Shown: positions 35,380 to 44,958, counted from the stretch's first letter. The stretch: 64,000 bases of DNA from Paenibacillus spongiae (GCF_024734895.1 NZ_CP091430.1:147001-211000); one strand, 5' to 3'. Numbers and translations: made by a program. The notes: a model not told the origin generated them from the sequence alone.

Positions 35380-36951
35380 ATGTTGAAAATGCGAAAAGGA
35401 TTGGGCATTATTGCCGCGCTCGCGATTGTACTCGCAGGCTGCGGGACAAACAATTCAAACAACACGGCTTCGCCAAGTGCGGCTCAGCCGGAAGGAGGCG
35501 AGACCCAACCGGCACAGGAAACTTTGAAGCCGGTAGAACTGACGTACTACTTCCCGGGATCGCCACAGAAGGATTTGCAGACGGTAGAAGACGCCCTGAA
35601 CAAGCTCGTACAGCCGAAAATCAATGCCACGGTTCATCTTAAGCTGATTGACTGGGGAGCATACGAGGAAAAAATGAAAGTCGTCATGGGTTCGGGCGAG
35701 CCCTTCGATCTGGCTTGGACGGCTTCGAATTTCAACAACTATTTCCAGAACGTGGCGAATGGAGCGTACGCGCCGCTGGATGAATTAATTGACCAATATG
35801 CTCCCGACACCAAGAAAGGGATTCCCGACATGTTCTGGAATGCCGTGAAGGTAAAAGGGGAAATTTACGGTGTTCCCGTCTTCCAGCAATCGACGGCCGG
35901 TTACGGCTATATCATTCAGAAAGCCGTTGCGGACAAATATAATCTGGATTGGAAGTCCGTTAAGCAGCTATCGGATTTGACGCCTTTCCTGGAAACGGTG
36001 AAGAAGAATGAGCCGAATCTCATCCCTTGGGAATATAGTCAGGGAGTTGATCCCTTCCTTACCGCTCCACCCATGTTCGGTCTGGAAACTTTAGGCGATC
36101 CCAAGACTCCGGGAGATCTTTACTTGAATGACGGCGGCAAAGTTGTCAACCAGTACGAGACACCGGAATTCAAAGAATACGTAACGATGATGAGAGACTG
36201 GTTCAGCAAAGGATACATGAGGAAAGACGCTTCAACTTTGAAAGAAACTTCGGCGGACCGCAAGGCAGGAAAGAACGCGCTTCAGTTAGGCCAGATCGAT
36301 ATCGATACCCTGGCCTTTGAACAAGCCGGTCTGGAGGCAACGGGAAGAATGTCCAATTCCAATAAAGATGTTCATTCTTACGATTTCCAATTTGTGAAGC
36401 CGCTGCTGACGACCGATAAAGCCGCCGCCACCATTACAGCGATTTCCGCCAATTCCCCGAATAAGGAAAGGGCGATGATGCTCCTCAATCTGCTGAACAC
36501 GGACAAGGAAATTTACAATACCCTTGTTTGGGGCGTTGAAGGAAAGCATTACAAGAAAGTCTCCGAGAATCGGATTGAAACGATCACAGACAGCGGTTAT
36601 CAAACCTTTTCCCCTTGGGAATTCGGCAATATGAGGCTTACCTATTTATTTGAAGGAGATCCGAAAGGCGGCGAGGTCGACAACAAGTTTACGAATATGT
36701 GGGTCGATCTGAATACAAATGCGACAGCTTCCAATGCGTTGGGATTCGTATTTGACTTTACGCCGGTGAAGACCGAGAAGGCTAATGTTGATTCTGTAAT
36801 CGATGAGCTTTATTATGCCATCTCCAGCGGCTCTGTAGACCCCGGCAAGTATTTGCCGCAATTTTTGGAAAAATTGAAAGATGCAGGCGCCGATACGATT
36901 ATCGCGGAGAAGCAAAAACAGCTGGATGCCTGGATAGCGGAGAAACAATAA
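35380..36951 (+). CDS. Sugar-binding lipoprotein (second importer)
   Basis: A 523-residue lipoprotein. Of three in-frame ATG codons the one used lies 11 bases after GGAGG and leaves the compact signal peptide MLKMRKGLGIIAALAIVLAG with Cys21 as the lipidated residue. A Ser/Gln/Glu-rich spacer follows, then the solute-binding fold (LTYYFPGSPQKDLQTVEDAL, MGSGEPFDLAWTASNF). This domain order is typical of LipO/YtcQ binding proteins for oligosaccharides. It completes the importer and immediately precedes a large secreted protein that may produce its ligand. Confidence 0.93.
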   Translation: MLKMRKGLGIIAALAIVLAGCGTNNSNNTASPSAAQPEGGETQPAQETLKPVELTYYFPGSPQKDLQTVEDALNKLVQPKINATVHLKLIDWGAYEEKMKVVMGSGEPFDLAWTASNFNNYFQNVANGAYAPLDELIDQYAPDTKKGIPDMFWNAVKVKGEIYGVPVFQQSTAGYGYIIQKAVADKYNLDWKSVKQLSDLTPFLETVKKNEPNLIPWEYSQGVDPFLTAPPMFGLETLGDPKTPGDLYLNDGGKVVNQYETPEFKEYVTMMRDWFSKGYMRKDASTLKETSADRKAGKNALQLGQIDIDTLAFEQAGLEATGRMSNSNKDVHSYDFQFVKPLLTTDKAAATITAISANSPNKERAMMLLNLLNTDKEIYNTLVWGVEGKHYKKVSENRIETITDSGYQTFSPWEFGNMRLTYLFEGDPKGGEVDNKFTNMWVDLNTNATASNALGFVFDFTPVKTEKANVDSVIDELYYAISSGSVDPGKYLPQFLEKLKDAGADTIIAEKQKQLDAWIAEKQ

Positions 36952-37341
36952 GCAATATTTGCTGTCTCAAATTAGCGCACCTCAGTAAATGCAACATGCA
37001 AGTTCATTCAGGTCTTTCCCCGTGAAAGCGGAGAAAGACCTGAATAGGAAAATGGGAAGTTAGAAAACGGTCAAAAAGGTGAAAGGAGGGATTTCTTAAT
37101 TATTTGCGTGAATGACTCTTGTAAAATGCGATGAAAGCCAATTAAAATGAATCGCGATAAAAAACATACGACGAAGACTCAAAGTACATGGCAAGCGGCG
37201 TAAAATAAACCCCACTTACCGGTGTGCTTGTTTTTTTATGGAAATCATCTGAAAGGAGGGATGACTTACATTTTTATGGCATTGCTTCTGTTAAAGAATG
37301 CTTGCTTCAAAAATTAAATGTTTAAAGGAGTTTGATGGATT
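36952..37341. other. 390-base leader/intergenic region with hairpin and imperfect repeat
   Basis: Holds a perfect 13-bp stem (37006-37018 with 37033-37045) without a U-tract, and two copies of GAAAGGAGGGAT, at 37081 and 37251, each followed by loosely similar bases for about 45 positions. Tiny frames begin near each copy but look accidental. The T-run near 37230 may belong to a weak terminator or attenuator (AAACCCCAC/GTGTGCTTGTTT). Confidence 0.5.
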
Positions 37342-40300
37342 ATGCAAACCAAACTAAGACTTTTATCAATTATTCTAACCTTATGTTGTTTTGTCGTAAC
37401 AGTATCGCCTACGTCATATGTTGCGGCAGCGACGACAACAGGTACCCCTCCGGGAAATCTTGCATATAACGCCACCGTAACGGGGTCCGATTATGATTCA
37501 ACCGGTCAGAGCACCGGCGGTTGGTGGGGAGGCTCCCCATTTTCACTCCAAAACATAACAAGCGGCACGCTTAATACCGATTTATGGGTCGCACCGCATG
37601 CTAACAACACCGTCCCTCCAGGCGATACATCCGCTGTGTATCTTCTCATCGATTTAGGAACAGCAAAAACGATGAATGTCATAAATATATGGAACTATTA
37701 TAGGAATCACCCCGCATCAGGCCTAAGAACATATCATAACCAGATTGTTCAGCTTTCGGCAGACGGCATCAACTGGGTCAACGTATTCAATCAGGATGTT
37801 AACAATGTCGCTCATCAGGATCCAAAGGACTCGAACCAGACATTTGCAAACGGCACTCTTGTAAACGGATCCATAACTGGTGTTTCAGCTGGAAATGACA
37901 CCGAATATCAGGAGGATACCAATGCAGGCGGTCATCAGGTTAACTTTGCCCCTACAACTGCACGTTATATCAGATGGTGGTGTGGCGGATTTACCGGTAC
38001 AATCTCCAACAATAACCTTCCGCAGATGGTCCAGCTGCAGGCCTACTTTATGAATGCCGTTACATATGAGTATAATGACGGAGTTAACCCTTCAAATACC
38101 GTAAAAGTAATCAACGACACAGTATTAACAAAACCCAGCGACCCCGTTTCCCAAACATTGGGTCAGGTTTTCGACGGATGGACAGTGGATGTTGCCGGCG
38201 GAACAGCGTGGGATTTTTCTAAGCCGGTAACAGGTGACATGAAGCTTGTGGCTAATTGGAAAACCGTTCCGGTATACACCGTTAAATTTTCTTACAGCGA
38301 GAATGCGGAACCAATGACTGCAAAGGTCACGGAAGGCGAAACGGTGACCCCTCCTGAAGGTTTGACAAGCGATGGTATGGTTCTGGCAGGATGGAAGCTT
38401 AAAGGCGTGCCCTATGATTTTTCCACTGCGATTACAAAGGATATAACTCTGGCAGCGATATGGGTACCTATGCCCAGTTCCGATGCTTATGTAATTCCGG
38501 CAGGCGTGTTGAATATCGTGCTAAACGGCGCCGGTCAGATTACAAAACTTATCAATACTCTTGACGGTACCGACTATGTTACATCCAGTCCGGACGGCAA
38601 GGCGTCGTATCTGATGTCCCTGATTGTGAACTATGCTCCCCAGTATCCAACAGCGGTACATTATGCAAAAGGAAACGGGACCTTAACCTTGGATTTTGCC
38701 TCTGTAAAGGGCAAGGCAACCGTAAAAGTTGATAAAAAGGGCGGCTATACCACCTTTAAGCTGACAGATTTGACATTACCGTCGGAATGGTCGGCACAGG
38801 CAGTATTATGGGGTCCCATCAAGACTGGCATGAAATCAGGCGGTCAGGTTGCAGGCGTTGCATACAACGACAAATTCGGCATCGGTATTCATGCCTTGAA
38901 CAGTAAGACCGTCGGTGGCTGGCCGGTTGAATTTAACAATTTAAGCTACCCGTCGGATCTTCCGCTAGTTAACGGATATTTAAATCCCCTCGATGCCAGA
39001 GGTTTCAACAATATCGCGGCTGCTTTCAGCACATGGGGCAGTGCGTTGCAGGCATACACATGGGATTATACTAAGCCAACCGAGCGTAAGGTTCAGGAAT
39101 GGAACGCCGATTCACCCACGCGCACCATTCCCGCGCTTACCGGTGATTACGCAGGCGATGCGAGCATGATAGGCTCCTCTATTGCCTTGTTCGGAACAAG
39201 AACGCCCAACATTTTAAACGTTTTATCCAACATAGAGATAAATGAAGGCTTGCCGCACCCGACGATTAACGGCAAGTGGCAAAAGACCTCTCAGGAAACG
39301 GCGCAGGATTTCCTGGTATTTACCGATAATATGTACAACAATATTGTAAATGACTCCAAAATGGCCCTCGACGCAGGTATTAATTACATCTACGGGCAAT
39401 ACGGAGCGTCAGGTCCATGGATTACAGACGGCGGATACCAGTTTAACGGCAACTTCGGCGGTTCCGATGCGGCGACAAAACAAATGGTAGACATCGCGGC
39501 AAGCTACGGCATTAAGGTGGGCGTTCATACCTTGTCGAACGAGATTTCCCCGGGCGACGTGACATATATCAAGCCCCTTGCTAATGCCGGTCTCGCAAGC
39601 GCGGGCATTGCGCATCTGACAAGACCGATGACGGATACCGATACTACCGTATATATCGATAACGGCAAGGAATTCTCGCCCGCTGCTGTCAGCGCAGCAG
39701 GTTCAAACAGCGTTCTGATCGATAATGAAATGATAGCTTTTAGCACCTGCACTCAAGTGAGTGATAATGAATGGCAATTGACAGGCGTTGTGCGCGGTTA
39801 TCGTGCAACTACGGTAAGCGCTCATGATACAGGAGCTGCCGCTAAGCTGCTCTGGTTCTATTACGACAGATATATTGCGGATATGGAATTGAATAAGCAG
39901 ATGACCGGCCGTATGGCAGACATATTCAATAACGTAGGTGTTCATGCAATGTCTTATGATGCATTGGAGGCAACCAAAATGACAACTTACGGTCCTCTTC
40001 AATTCAGCGAATTTCCTATCGCAGTTTATAATCGTATAAATGCAGCCGGAAACAAAGACGGATTTATTACAGAAGCAAGTGATATGGGCTCTAATTTATG
40101 GAATGTATCATCCAGGATCAGCTGGGGAGAATCCAATACACCGATCAGCCTCATTTACAATTATTTGGAATTCTACGGACTAAACTTTTTTCCGAAAATG
40201 CTTGGCTGGACATACACCCACGGAAATCATGGAGCTTCCAACGAGCCTAACCTGCTTATGAATCTTGCTATGAAGGCCGGTTGGAATGCCGGCACCGGTT

Positions 40301-40833
40301 GGTATGTTACTGCAAGCACATTTCAATCGAGACCTTACATGGCAAAGGAAATCAAGCTTTGGAACAATGCGATAAAACATGGCGCGTTTGATGTAGGCGG
40401 CGAATTCACGTCCGAGGTACAGGCTGATATGAGAAAAGCATGGTCTAACGGAAAGATCTGGAAACTGACCGAGGTTGTACAGGATCAGCAATGGACCTTG
40501 CAACAGGTTACCAAAGATACTAACTTCACTCCTGTCGGGAACTCCATAACCCTGTATGCAACAAACAATATTAATGTTGTGCAATCCGCAAACGGCGATA
40601 TTGCCACCAGCACAAGTCTTAACTATTCAAGGGCGCACAGCGGCGACACTGTAACGATTTACACCCAGGCATATTCAGGCTTTCAGCTTGACGAAGCCGC
40701 TTTGACGGTTACAGGCGCGGATAACTCCGTATATCCGATAACGGCAAAAGGTGACGGGACTTACACATACCAAATGCCGTCGCAGAACGTGACAATTACG
40801 GCACAGTTTAACAAAATTAAGATTAAAGAATAA
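37342..40833 (+). CDS. Large secreted multidomain protein, probable novel glycoside hydrolase
   Basis: A 1163-residue exported protein with a clear signal peptide (SIILTLCCFVVTVSPTSYVA, cleavage near residue 30). Order of parts: a discoidin/F5/8-like carbohydrate-binding domain (about 35-235, with TARYIRWWCGGF), two InlB/Flg_new-type repeats (about 236-310 and 312-375, each ending like GWTV...LVANW), a beta-sandwich and barrel of about 650 residues, and a final 'bacterial repeat' domain (1060-1155) ending MPSQNVTITAQFN. The barrel resembles an alpha-galactosidase-like TIM barrel (GINYIYGQYG, GIKVGVHTLSNEI, GFITEASDMGSN), with an apparent insertion near 755-835. No catalytic pair is assigned. 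Codons are AT-richer than neighbours, suggesting transfer. It follows the importer genes and may release their substrate. Confidence 0.85.
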   Translation: MQTKLRLLSIILTLCCFVVTVSPTSYVAAATTTGTPPGNLAYNATVTGSDYDSTGQSTGGWWGGSPFSLQNITSGTLNTDLWVAPHANNTVPPGDTSAVYLLIDLGTAKTMNVINIWNYYRNHPASGLRTYHNQIVQLSADGINWVNVFNQDVNNVAHQDPKDSNQTFANGTLVNGSITGVSAGNDTEYQEDTNAGGHQVNFAPTTARYIRWWCGGFTGTISNNNLPQMVQLQAYFMNAVTYEYNDGVNPSNTVKVINDTVLTKPSDPVSQTLGQVFDGWTVDVAGGTAWDFSKPVTGDMKLVANWKTVPVYTVKFSYSENAEPMTAKVTEGETVTPPEGLTSDGMVLAGWKLKGVPYDFSTAITKDITLAAIWVPMPSSDAYVIPAGVLNIVLNGAGQITKLINTLDGTDYVTSSPDGKASYLMSLIVNYAPQYPTAVHYAKGNGTLTLDFASVKGKATVKVDKKGGYTTFKLTDLTLPSEWSAQAVLWGPIKTGMKSGGQVAGVAYNDKFGIGIHALNSKTVGGWPVEFNNLSYPSDLPLVNGYLNPLDARGFNNIAAAFSTWGSALQAYTWDYTKPTERKVQEWNADSPTRTIPALTGDYAGDASMIGSSIALFGTRTPNILNVLSNIEINEGLPHPTINGKWQKTSQETAQDFLVFTDNMYNNIVNDSKMALDAGINYIYGQYGASGPWITDGGYQFNGNFGGSDAATKQMVDIAASYGIKVGVHTLSNEISPGDVTYIKPLANAGLASAGIAHLTRPMTDTDTTVYIDNGKEFSPAAVSAAGSNSVLIDNEMIAFSTCTQVSDNEWQLTGVVRGYRATTVSAHDTGAAAKLLWFYYDRYIADMELNKQMTGRMADIFNNVGVHAMSYDALEATKMTTYGPLQFSEFPIAVYNRINAAGNKDGFITEASDMGSNLWNVSSRISWGESNTPISLIYNYLEFYGLNFFPKMLGWTYTHGNHGASNEPNLLMNLAMKAGWNAGTGWYVTASTFQSRPYMAKEIKLWNNAIKHGAFDVGGEFTSEVQADMRKAWSNGKIWKLTEVVQDQQWTLQQVTKDTNFTPVGNSITLYATNNINVVQSANGDIATSTSLNYSRAHSGDTVTIYTQAYSGFQLDEAALTVTGADNSVYPITAKGDGTYTYQMPSQNVTITAQFNKIKIKE

Positions 40834-40843
40834 TCACAAATCC

Positions 40844-40882
40844 AAGAGAGCCCTGCTGCAGCGCCGCAGGGCTCTCTTACGT
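40844..40882 (+). terminator. Terminator after the secreted protein gene
   Basis: A perfect 13-bp stem (AAGAGAGCCCTGC with GCAGGGCTCTCTT), ten bases after the stop codon. Confidence 0.8.
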
Positions 40883-40894
40883 GCGCACAAAATG

Positions 40895-40957
40895 GGCGAG
40901 CTTCCGGCGAGGTCAAATATTATCGGCTGGAGCAAATCACGAAGATGGATTGTACCG
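40895..40957 (+). pseudogene. Remnant of a WYL-domain regulator C-terminus
   Basis: A 20-codon stretch reading GEVKYYRLEQITKMDCTGK and a stop resembles the conserved end of the WYL sheet in YafY-type regulators (pattern xxVRtFRLDRIxxLexTGE). No start or upstream coding region remains. Short and therefore tentative. Confidence 0.3.
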
Positions 40958-40991
40958 GGAAGTAATATGGTAAGATATAGGAGATGTGAAT

Positions 40992-41163
40992 ATGGATGAA
41001 TGGACGGTGCGCATTTATTCGATCAATCTCCTTTTGCGGCAGCGGACGCGAGCTCATCGAACGCGGGTATGGGCATGATGTCCGGTATTGCTCGCAAATC
41101 GACGTCAGTTCCGTCGTGCCGGTCTTGTGGAATAACCATTTTATCAATCTGGAGTCATACTAA
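40992..41163 (+). pseudogene. Frameshifted short gene of unknown family
   Basis: An ATG eight bases after TAGGAG opens a frame MDEWTVRIYSINLLLRQRT. After a one-base shift near 41045 the coding-like frame continues as ELIERGYGHDVRYCSQIDVS and ends NNHFINLESY with a stop. Together with the WYL-like fragment before it, this points to a decayed region between the secreted protein and the phosphotransferase gene. The rest of 40834-41274 shows nothing else. Confidence 0.35.
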
Positions 41164-41274
41164 GTGTTACCGAGTAATTAATGGGACTAATGATCAGCGG
41201 GATGTAGAATCCATGGGATGAAACAATGGCCCTGGAGCAGCATGCTGACATGGCACGGAGGAGGAGAGGCGGGA

Positions 41275-42273
41275 ATGGACATTAAGGCAGCCGAGCTGAA
41301 GGTGGCGGAGTGGGCGAAGCGCTGCGGACAAGCGCTGGGATTGCGGGGCTCCGAGATCGAAGCCGCGTATATTTGGAACCCGGGGGGATTCGTCAACCAG
41401 TCCTACCGGGTATCGGACGGCGACACCGTTCGCTACGTGAAATTCGCGCAAGAAGAACGAGCGGCGTGCTTGCAGCAGTGGGCGCTCATTAGCGGCCACC
41501 TTGCGGAGCGCTATCATGCGCCCCGGCTTGTTCGGGAGGTTACGCAGGAGGTGATCCCCGGCTATCCTTACGGACTGGTATTCGAATATCTCGAAGCGAA
41601 GCCGCTAAGCGATATCGCGGACCCGATACCGATGATTCCGAAAGTGCTTCAGCTGCTGCATCAATTACATAGAGACGAGCAGATTCGGCAAACCATCCCA
41701 TCCGGAGAGGCGGCCCAAACCTGTGCCGAAGCTCTGATTGATGAGTACATCACCCGGTTCGAGGGAGATCTGGAAGGGATCCGAGCGGGTAGACATGCGC
41801 TGACCTTTGTGAGGGACCAAACGATCGAATGGTTTGAAGCGGAGATCGCGGCCTTAAGACGGCTTGCCGGCGAGCTGCCCTGTTTTCGGAAGCAGGCCTC
41901 CGACGTTACGCATAACGATATCAATTGGCAGAACATCTTGGCCAATGATAACCGTGATCTGTGGCTTATCGACTGGGATAATTTAAAGGCAAACGGGGAT
42001 GCCGCGATGGATTACTCCGTGCTGCTGTGGCCGCTATACGGGAAGTGGGAATGGCCGGTTTGGAGAGAGAAAGTGATTGATTTAGCCGGCGAAGAGGTGT
42101 ACGAGCGTATGGAATTGTACTTTAGAGCCAAGCTCTTCGATGATGTTATCGATGTTCTCGCCGATTATGTGGAGGCGGAGGATATGCCGGAGGTCAGGGA
42201 AAAGACGCAGCAGCGCGCCAAAGAGATACATCTTCGCGCTTATCCCGAATATAGGAAGCTCTATGTCCCGTAA
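41275..42273 (+). CDS. Phosphotransferase-family (APH/choline-kinase-like) protein
   Basis: A 332-residue kinase-like protein. The ATG chosen follows GGAGGAGA by about nine bases; an in-frame ATG at 41218 has no ribosome binding site. N-lobe: GGFVNQSYRVSDGDTVRYVK with the ATP-anchoring lysine. The catalytic loop reads DVTHNDINWQNIL (HxDxxxxN) and the metal-binding motif IDWDNL replaces DFG, as usual in APH-like kinases such as CotS, methylthioribose and choline kinases. It may phosphorylate a small hydroxylated compound. No partner gene is adjacent, and a hairpin shared with the convergent DeoR gene ends transcription. Confidence 0.88.
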   Translation: MDIKAAELKVAEWAKRCGQALGLRGSEIEAAYIWNPGGFVNQSYRVSDGDTVRYVKFAQEERAACLQQWALISGHLAERYHAPRLVREVTQEVIPGYPYGLVFEYLEAKPLSDIADPIPMIPKVLQLLHQLHRDEQIRQTIPSGEAAQTCAEALIDEYITRFEGDLEGIRAGRHALTFVRDQTIEWFEAEIAALRRLAGELPCFRKQASDVTHNDINWQNILANDNRDLWLIDWDNLKANGDAAMDYSVLLWPLYGKWEWPVWREKVIDLAGEEVYERMELYFRAKLFDDVIDVLADYVEAEDMPEVREKTQQRAKEIHLRAYPEYRKLYVP

Positions 42274-42313
42274 GCACATGTCGCATGCTCGATCCCAAGG
42301 CGTATGACAACGC

Positions 42314-42359
42314 CGAAAGAAGCTGTAACCGCCTGCTTTCGCGGTGACAGCTTCTTTTC
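42314..42359. terminator. Bidirectional terminator between phosphotransferase and DeoR-type genes
   Basis: A long stem (AAGAAGCTGT with ACAGCTTCTT extended by ACCGC/GCGGT) flanked by GAAA on the left and TTTC on the right, placed between two converging genes. Confidence 0.8.
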
Positions 42360-42361
42360 GC

Positions 42362-43144
42362 TTAGTAGGCCACAATCCAGCTGACCTCTTGTTCATTGAG
42401 CGTCTTCTTCCATTCTCGGGGCATCTCCTTCTCGCAGATAACGATATCGATATCCCGCCATTCGGCCATGCGGTAGAGCTGGGTTTGACCGATCTTGGAG
42501 CTGTCGGACATGAGAATCCGCTGCTTGGAGTTCTCCATCATTCTGTAGACGAGCTGTCCCCGTTCCGCGTCGAACACCGTAATTCCCTTTTGCGTAATGC
42601 CATCAATCGAGATAAAGGCCTTGTCGGCATGGAATAGCGCAACCATCTTCTCCGCAATCGATCCCGAGACCCGGGAGTGGATGTTATTCACTTTCCCGCC
42701 GATCAAGTAGATGTCGCCGGAGAACAGCTCCTTGTTTTTATATTCCATCAGCAGATGCAGGGCCGGCATCGACATGGTAAGCACGGTTAAGTTCCGCTTA
42801 TTCATGAGAAAATAAATGATCTGCATCGGCGTCGTGCCGTCGTCGATAAAGATGACGTCATTATCCTCGATCAGGGCAGCCGCAGCCTTGCCGATGCTCC
42901 GCTTCTCATCGGCATAGAGCACCTCGCGTTTCAAATAAGAGGGCTCCTCGCCGTTAACATTTATTTTAACCGCGCCGCCGTATACGCGCTTTAATCGGCC
43001 CTCCGACTCCAGCTCTTCCAGGTAGCGGCGAATCGTTTCGGAGGAAACGGCCAGTTTCTTCACCAAGTCGACGGTCTTGACTTGGCCTTCCGAATTCAAC
43101 AGCTCCAGAATGATTCCTTTACGTTCCTCTCCAACCAGTGACAA
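42362..43144 (-). CDS. DeoR/GlpR-family transcriptional regulator
   Basis: A 260-residue regulator starting at TTG, nine bases after AAGGGG. The N-terminal winged helix (1-60) reads KGIILELLNSEGQVKTVDLV then LAVSSETIRRYLEELESEGR. The DeoR sensor domain (75-230) has the phosphosugar-binding loop DDGTTPMQIIYFL and the sequence DKAFISIDGITQKGITVFDA. It should respond to a phosphorylated sugar. It is transcribed away from the flavin oxidoreductase gene; no catabolic operon is adjacent, so its targets are unknown. Confidence 0.92.
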   Translation of the reverse strand: MSLVGEERKGIILELLNSEGQVKTVDLVKKLAVSSETIRRYLEELESEGRLKRVYGGAVKINVNGEEPSYLKREVLYADEKRSIGKAAAALIEDNDVIFIDDGTTPMQIIYFLMNKRNLTVLTMSMPALHLLMEYKNKELFSGDIYLIGGKVNNIHSRVSGSIAEKMVALFHADKAFISIDGITQKGITVFDAERGQLVYRMMENSKQRILMSDSSKIGQTQLYRMAEWRDIDIVICEKEMPREWKKTLNEQEVSWIVAY

Positions 43145-43344
43145 TGGAATAGACCCCTTCCGTCTTCAAGCTTATGTTCACATTATAACGGGAGGAATCT
43201 TCCCGCGCCATCTTACGTCGCGATTTTGAACCGTCGTCGGCTGGGTAGCCCCCCCGGAATAGGAACACGAACCGGCTGCTTTATCCTCCAAGAGAGTCTA
43301 GCCTTGTTGTCATCGTCAACGGTTTACTCTTCGGCCCAGTCTGA

Positions 43345-43350
43345 TATAAT
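43345..43350 (+). promoter_or_regulatory. -10 element of the flavin oxidoreductase gene
   Basis: TATAAT with a poor -35 (TTTACT) at 16 bases, about 36 bases before the start codon. Confidence 0.4.
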
Positions 43351-43385
43351 CAGTGTAAACTTAAAAAAGAAGGTCATTTATTAAG

Positions 43386-43955
43386 ATGAAAACTCTTGTC
43401 ATCATCGCTCATCCTAATCTTCAAGAATCGAAAGTAAATCGAGTTTGGAAGGAAAGATTAGAAGCCGAATCGGACATTACGATACATGATTTGTATGGCG
43501 CCTATCCATCAGAAGTACTTGATGTTCAGCGAGAACAGCAGCTGCTGTTAAAGCATGATCGAATCGTTTTTCAATTTCCGCTTTACTGGTATAGTACCCC
43601 TCCCCTTCTGAAAAAGTGGCAGGATGAAGTATATACATATGGTTTTGCATATGGCACGGGCAATCAGTTACGGGGCAAAGAATATGTCTTGGCTATTTCT
43701 GCAGGTCGTCCAGAGGATTCCTATCGACCGGACGGTTTCAGCAAATATACGTTAGAACAGTACCTATTGCCTTTAGAGGCTACTGTTCTGCTAACAGAGA
43801 TGCTGTATCTGCCTCCATTCGTCTTATATAGTGCTCCGCACATTTCAGAGAAAGAAATTCAAGAAAGCGCGCAGAGGCTAGCCGAATACTTAACAGCTCC
43901 AGCAGAACAAATAAAGAGAATGCATCAAAAGTCCGAATCAATCACGAAGACCTGA
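43386..43955 (+). CDS. NAD(P)H-dependent flavin oxidoreductase (flavodoxin-like, MdaB/KefF type)
   Basis: A 189-residue protein of the flavodoxin-like quinone reductase family. KTLVIIAHPNLQESKVNRVW at the start forms the FMN phosphate loop. HDRIVFQFPLYWYSTPPLLK KW-type segment and YGTGNQLRGKEYVLAISAGR are the other family signatures. It reduces quinones or nitro compounds with NAD(P)H. The gene is AT-richer than its neighbours and monocistronic. Confidence 0.9.
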   Translation: MKTLVIIAHPNLQESKVNRVWKERLEAESDITIHDLYGAYPSEVLDVQREQQLLLKHDRIVFQFPLYWYSTPPLLKKWQDEVYTYGFAYGTGNQLRGKEYVLAISAGRPEDSYRPDGFSKYTLEQYLLPLEATVLLTEMLYLPPFVLYSAPHISEKEIQESAQRLAEYLTAPAEQIKRMHQKSESITKT

Positions 43956-44040
43956 CTTAATATGGATTCGCAGAATCGGTGTATTGAAGTTTCTTTGCCT
44001 GTATAGAACGATGCACAAACGGTGGATCCCCTTATTTGTG

Positions 44041-44958
44041 TTAGGCTCGCCTGCTCATAGCTTGAAAGGCATGGCTCGTAACGCATTGCTCCAGCCAATG
44101 AGGATCGAGACCGCTGGCCGCTGCGGCAGGGAAGAAGTCCGTAAACAAGTGGTGATAAGGACGCAAGTTACCTCCCTTATGCTGTCCTACATTGTACCAG
44201 CCGGTATCCTGAGACAACAGCAGACGGTTCCCGACGCCGCAGTCGAGCAGTTGAGCCAACAGATCCACATGCTCCCCGTAAGTCCCCTTCATTATGGAGT
44301 CGATGGAAATCCATCCGCCCGCCTCTGCAAGGCGCTCGTAAACCACAGTGTCTTTAAAGGTTTGCGCGTGTATCCAAATGAATCGTTCCTGGTCGAAATG
44401 CGCGCGTTTCATTATCTCGTAGGCGTGCAGGGCGATGTCAGGGCCTATCGTATGACACTGAATCGGCAGGCCGGTTTCCAATGAGGTTCGCATAGCGGCA
44501 AGGAGGATCTTCAACTGCGTATCGTCGATTGCCGTCCCGTCGTTAAGCGCGATTTTGATAAAACCCGGATACACGCCGCTCTCCCCAATGCCATCCAGCG
44601 CTTCCCGCGTCCATATATCGGCCAGGTCCCGTTCGGAAATCTCGTAAACGAAGGAAGGCAGATACGGCTTCTTGTAAAATCCGGTGTTCGTGATCAGATG
44701 GATTCCGGCCAGCTCCGATAGCCGCCTCAGAATGTAAGGGTCCCGGCCTAAGTACTCCGGCGCACAGTCCACCATGGTGCCGCATCCGGCTTCCGCCAGC
44801 TTCAACAAGAACGGGAGGATGGACGTGACCACCTCGTCACGGTTATATAGCTCCGGCGTAAGCTTTCCGTCTTCCACAAACCCTACGAGCACATGCTCAT
44901 GTTCCAAAATTCGTCCCGCTTCCTGCGCAGTAATTGGCCCTGAAACCGTTTGCAGCAT
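44041..44958 (-). CDS. Phosphotriesterase-family metal-dependent hydrolase
   Basis: A 305-residue amidohydrolase-superfamily protein. The frame is open for 59 codons upstream, but the ATG used here follows AGAGGTG and gives the canonical N-terminus MLQTVSGPITAQEAGRILEH. Metal ligands expected for this family are visible: H20/H22 in LEHEHV, a carboxylated lysine in YPGFIKIALND, His in IQCHTIGPDIALHAYEI, His in FIWIHAQTFKD, and Asp in LLLSQDTGWY. Relatives act as lactonases or phosphotriesterases; a lactonase role in sugar-acid metabolism is plausible but unproven. Confidence 0.92.
   Translation of the reverse strand: MLQTVSGPITAQEAGRILEHEHVLVGFVEDGKLTPELYNRDEVVTSILPFLLKLAEAGCGTMVDCAPEYLGRDPYILRRLSELAGIHLITNTGFYKKPYLPSFVYEISERDLADIWTREALDGIGESGVYPGFIKIALNDGTAIDDTQLKILLAAMRTSLETGLPIQCHTIGPDIALHAYEIMKRAHFDQERFIWIHAQTFKDTVVYERLAEAGGWISIDSIMKGTYGEHVDLLAQLLDCGVGNRLLLSQDTGWYNVGQHKGGNLRPYHHLFTDFFPAAAASGLDPHWLEQCVTSHAFQAMSRRA

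Noticed and set aside
43984..44484. 166-codon plus-strand frame
   Set aside because: Lies opposite the phosphotriesterase-family gene, which has all its metal ligands.
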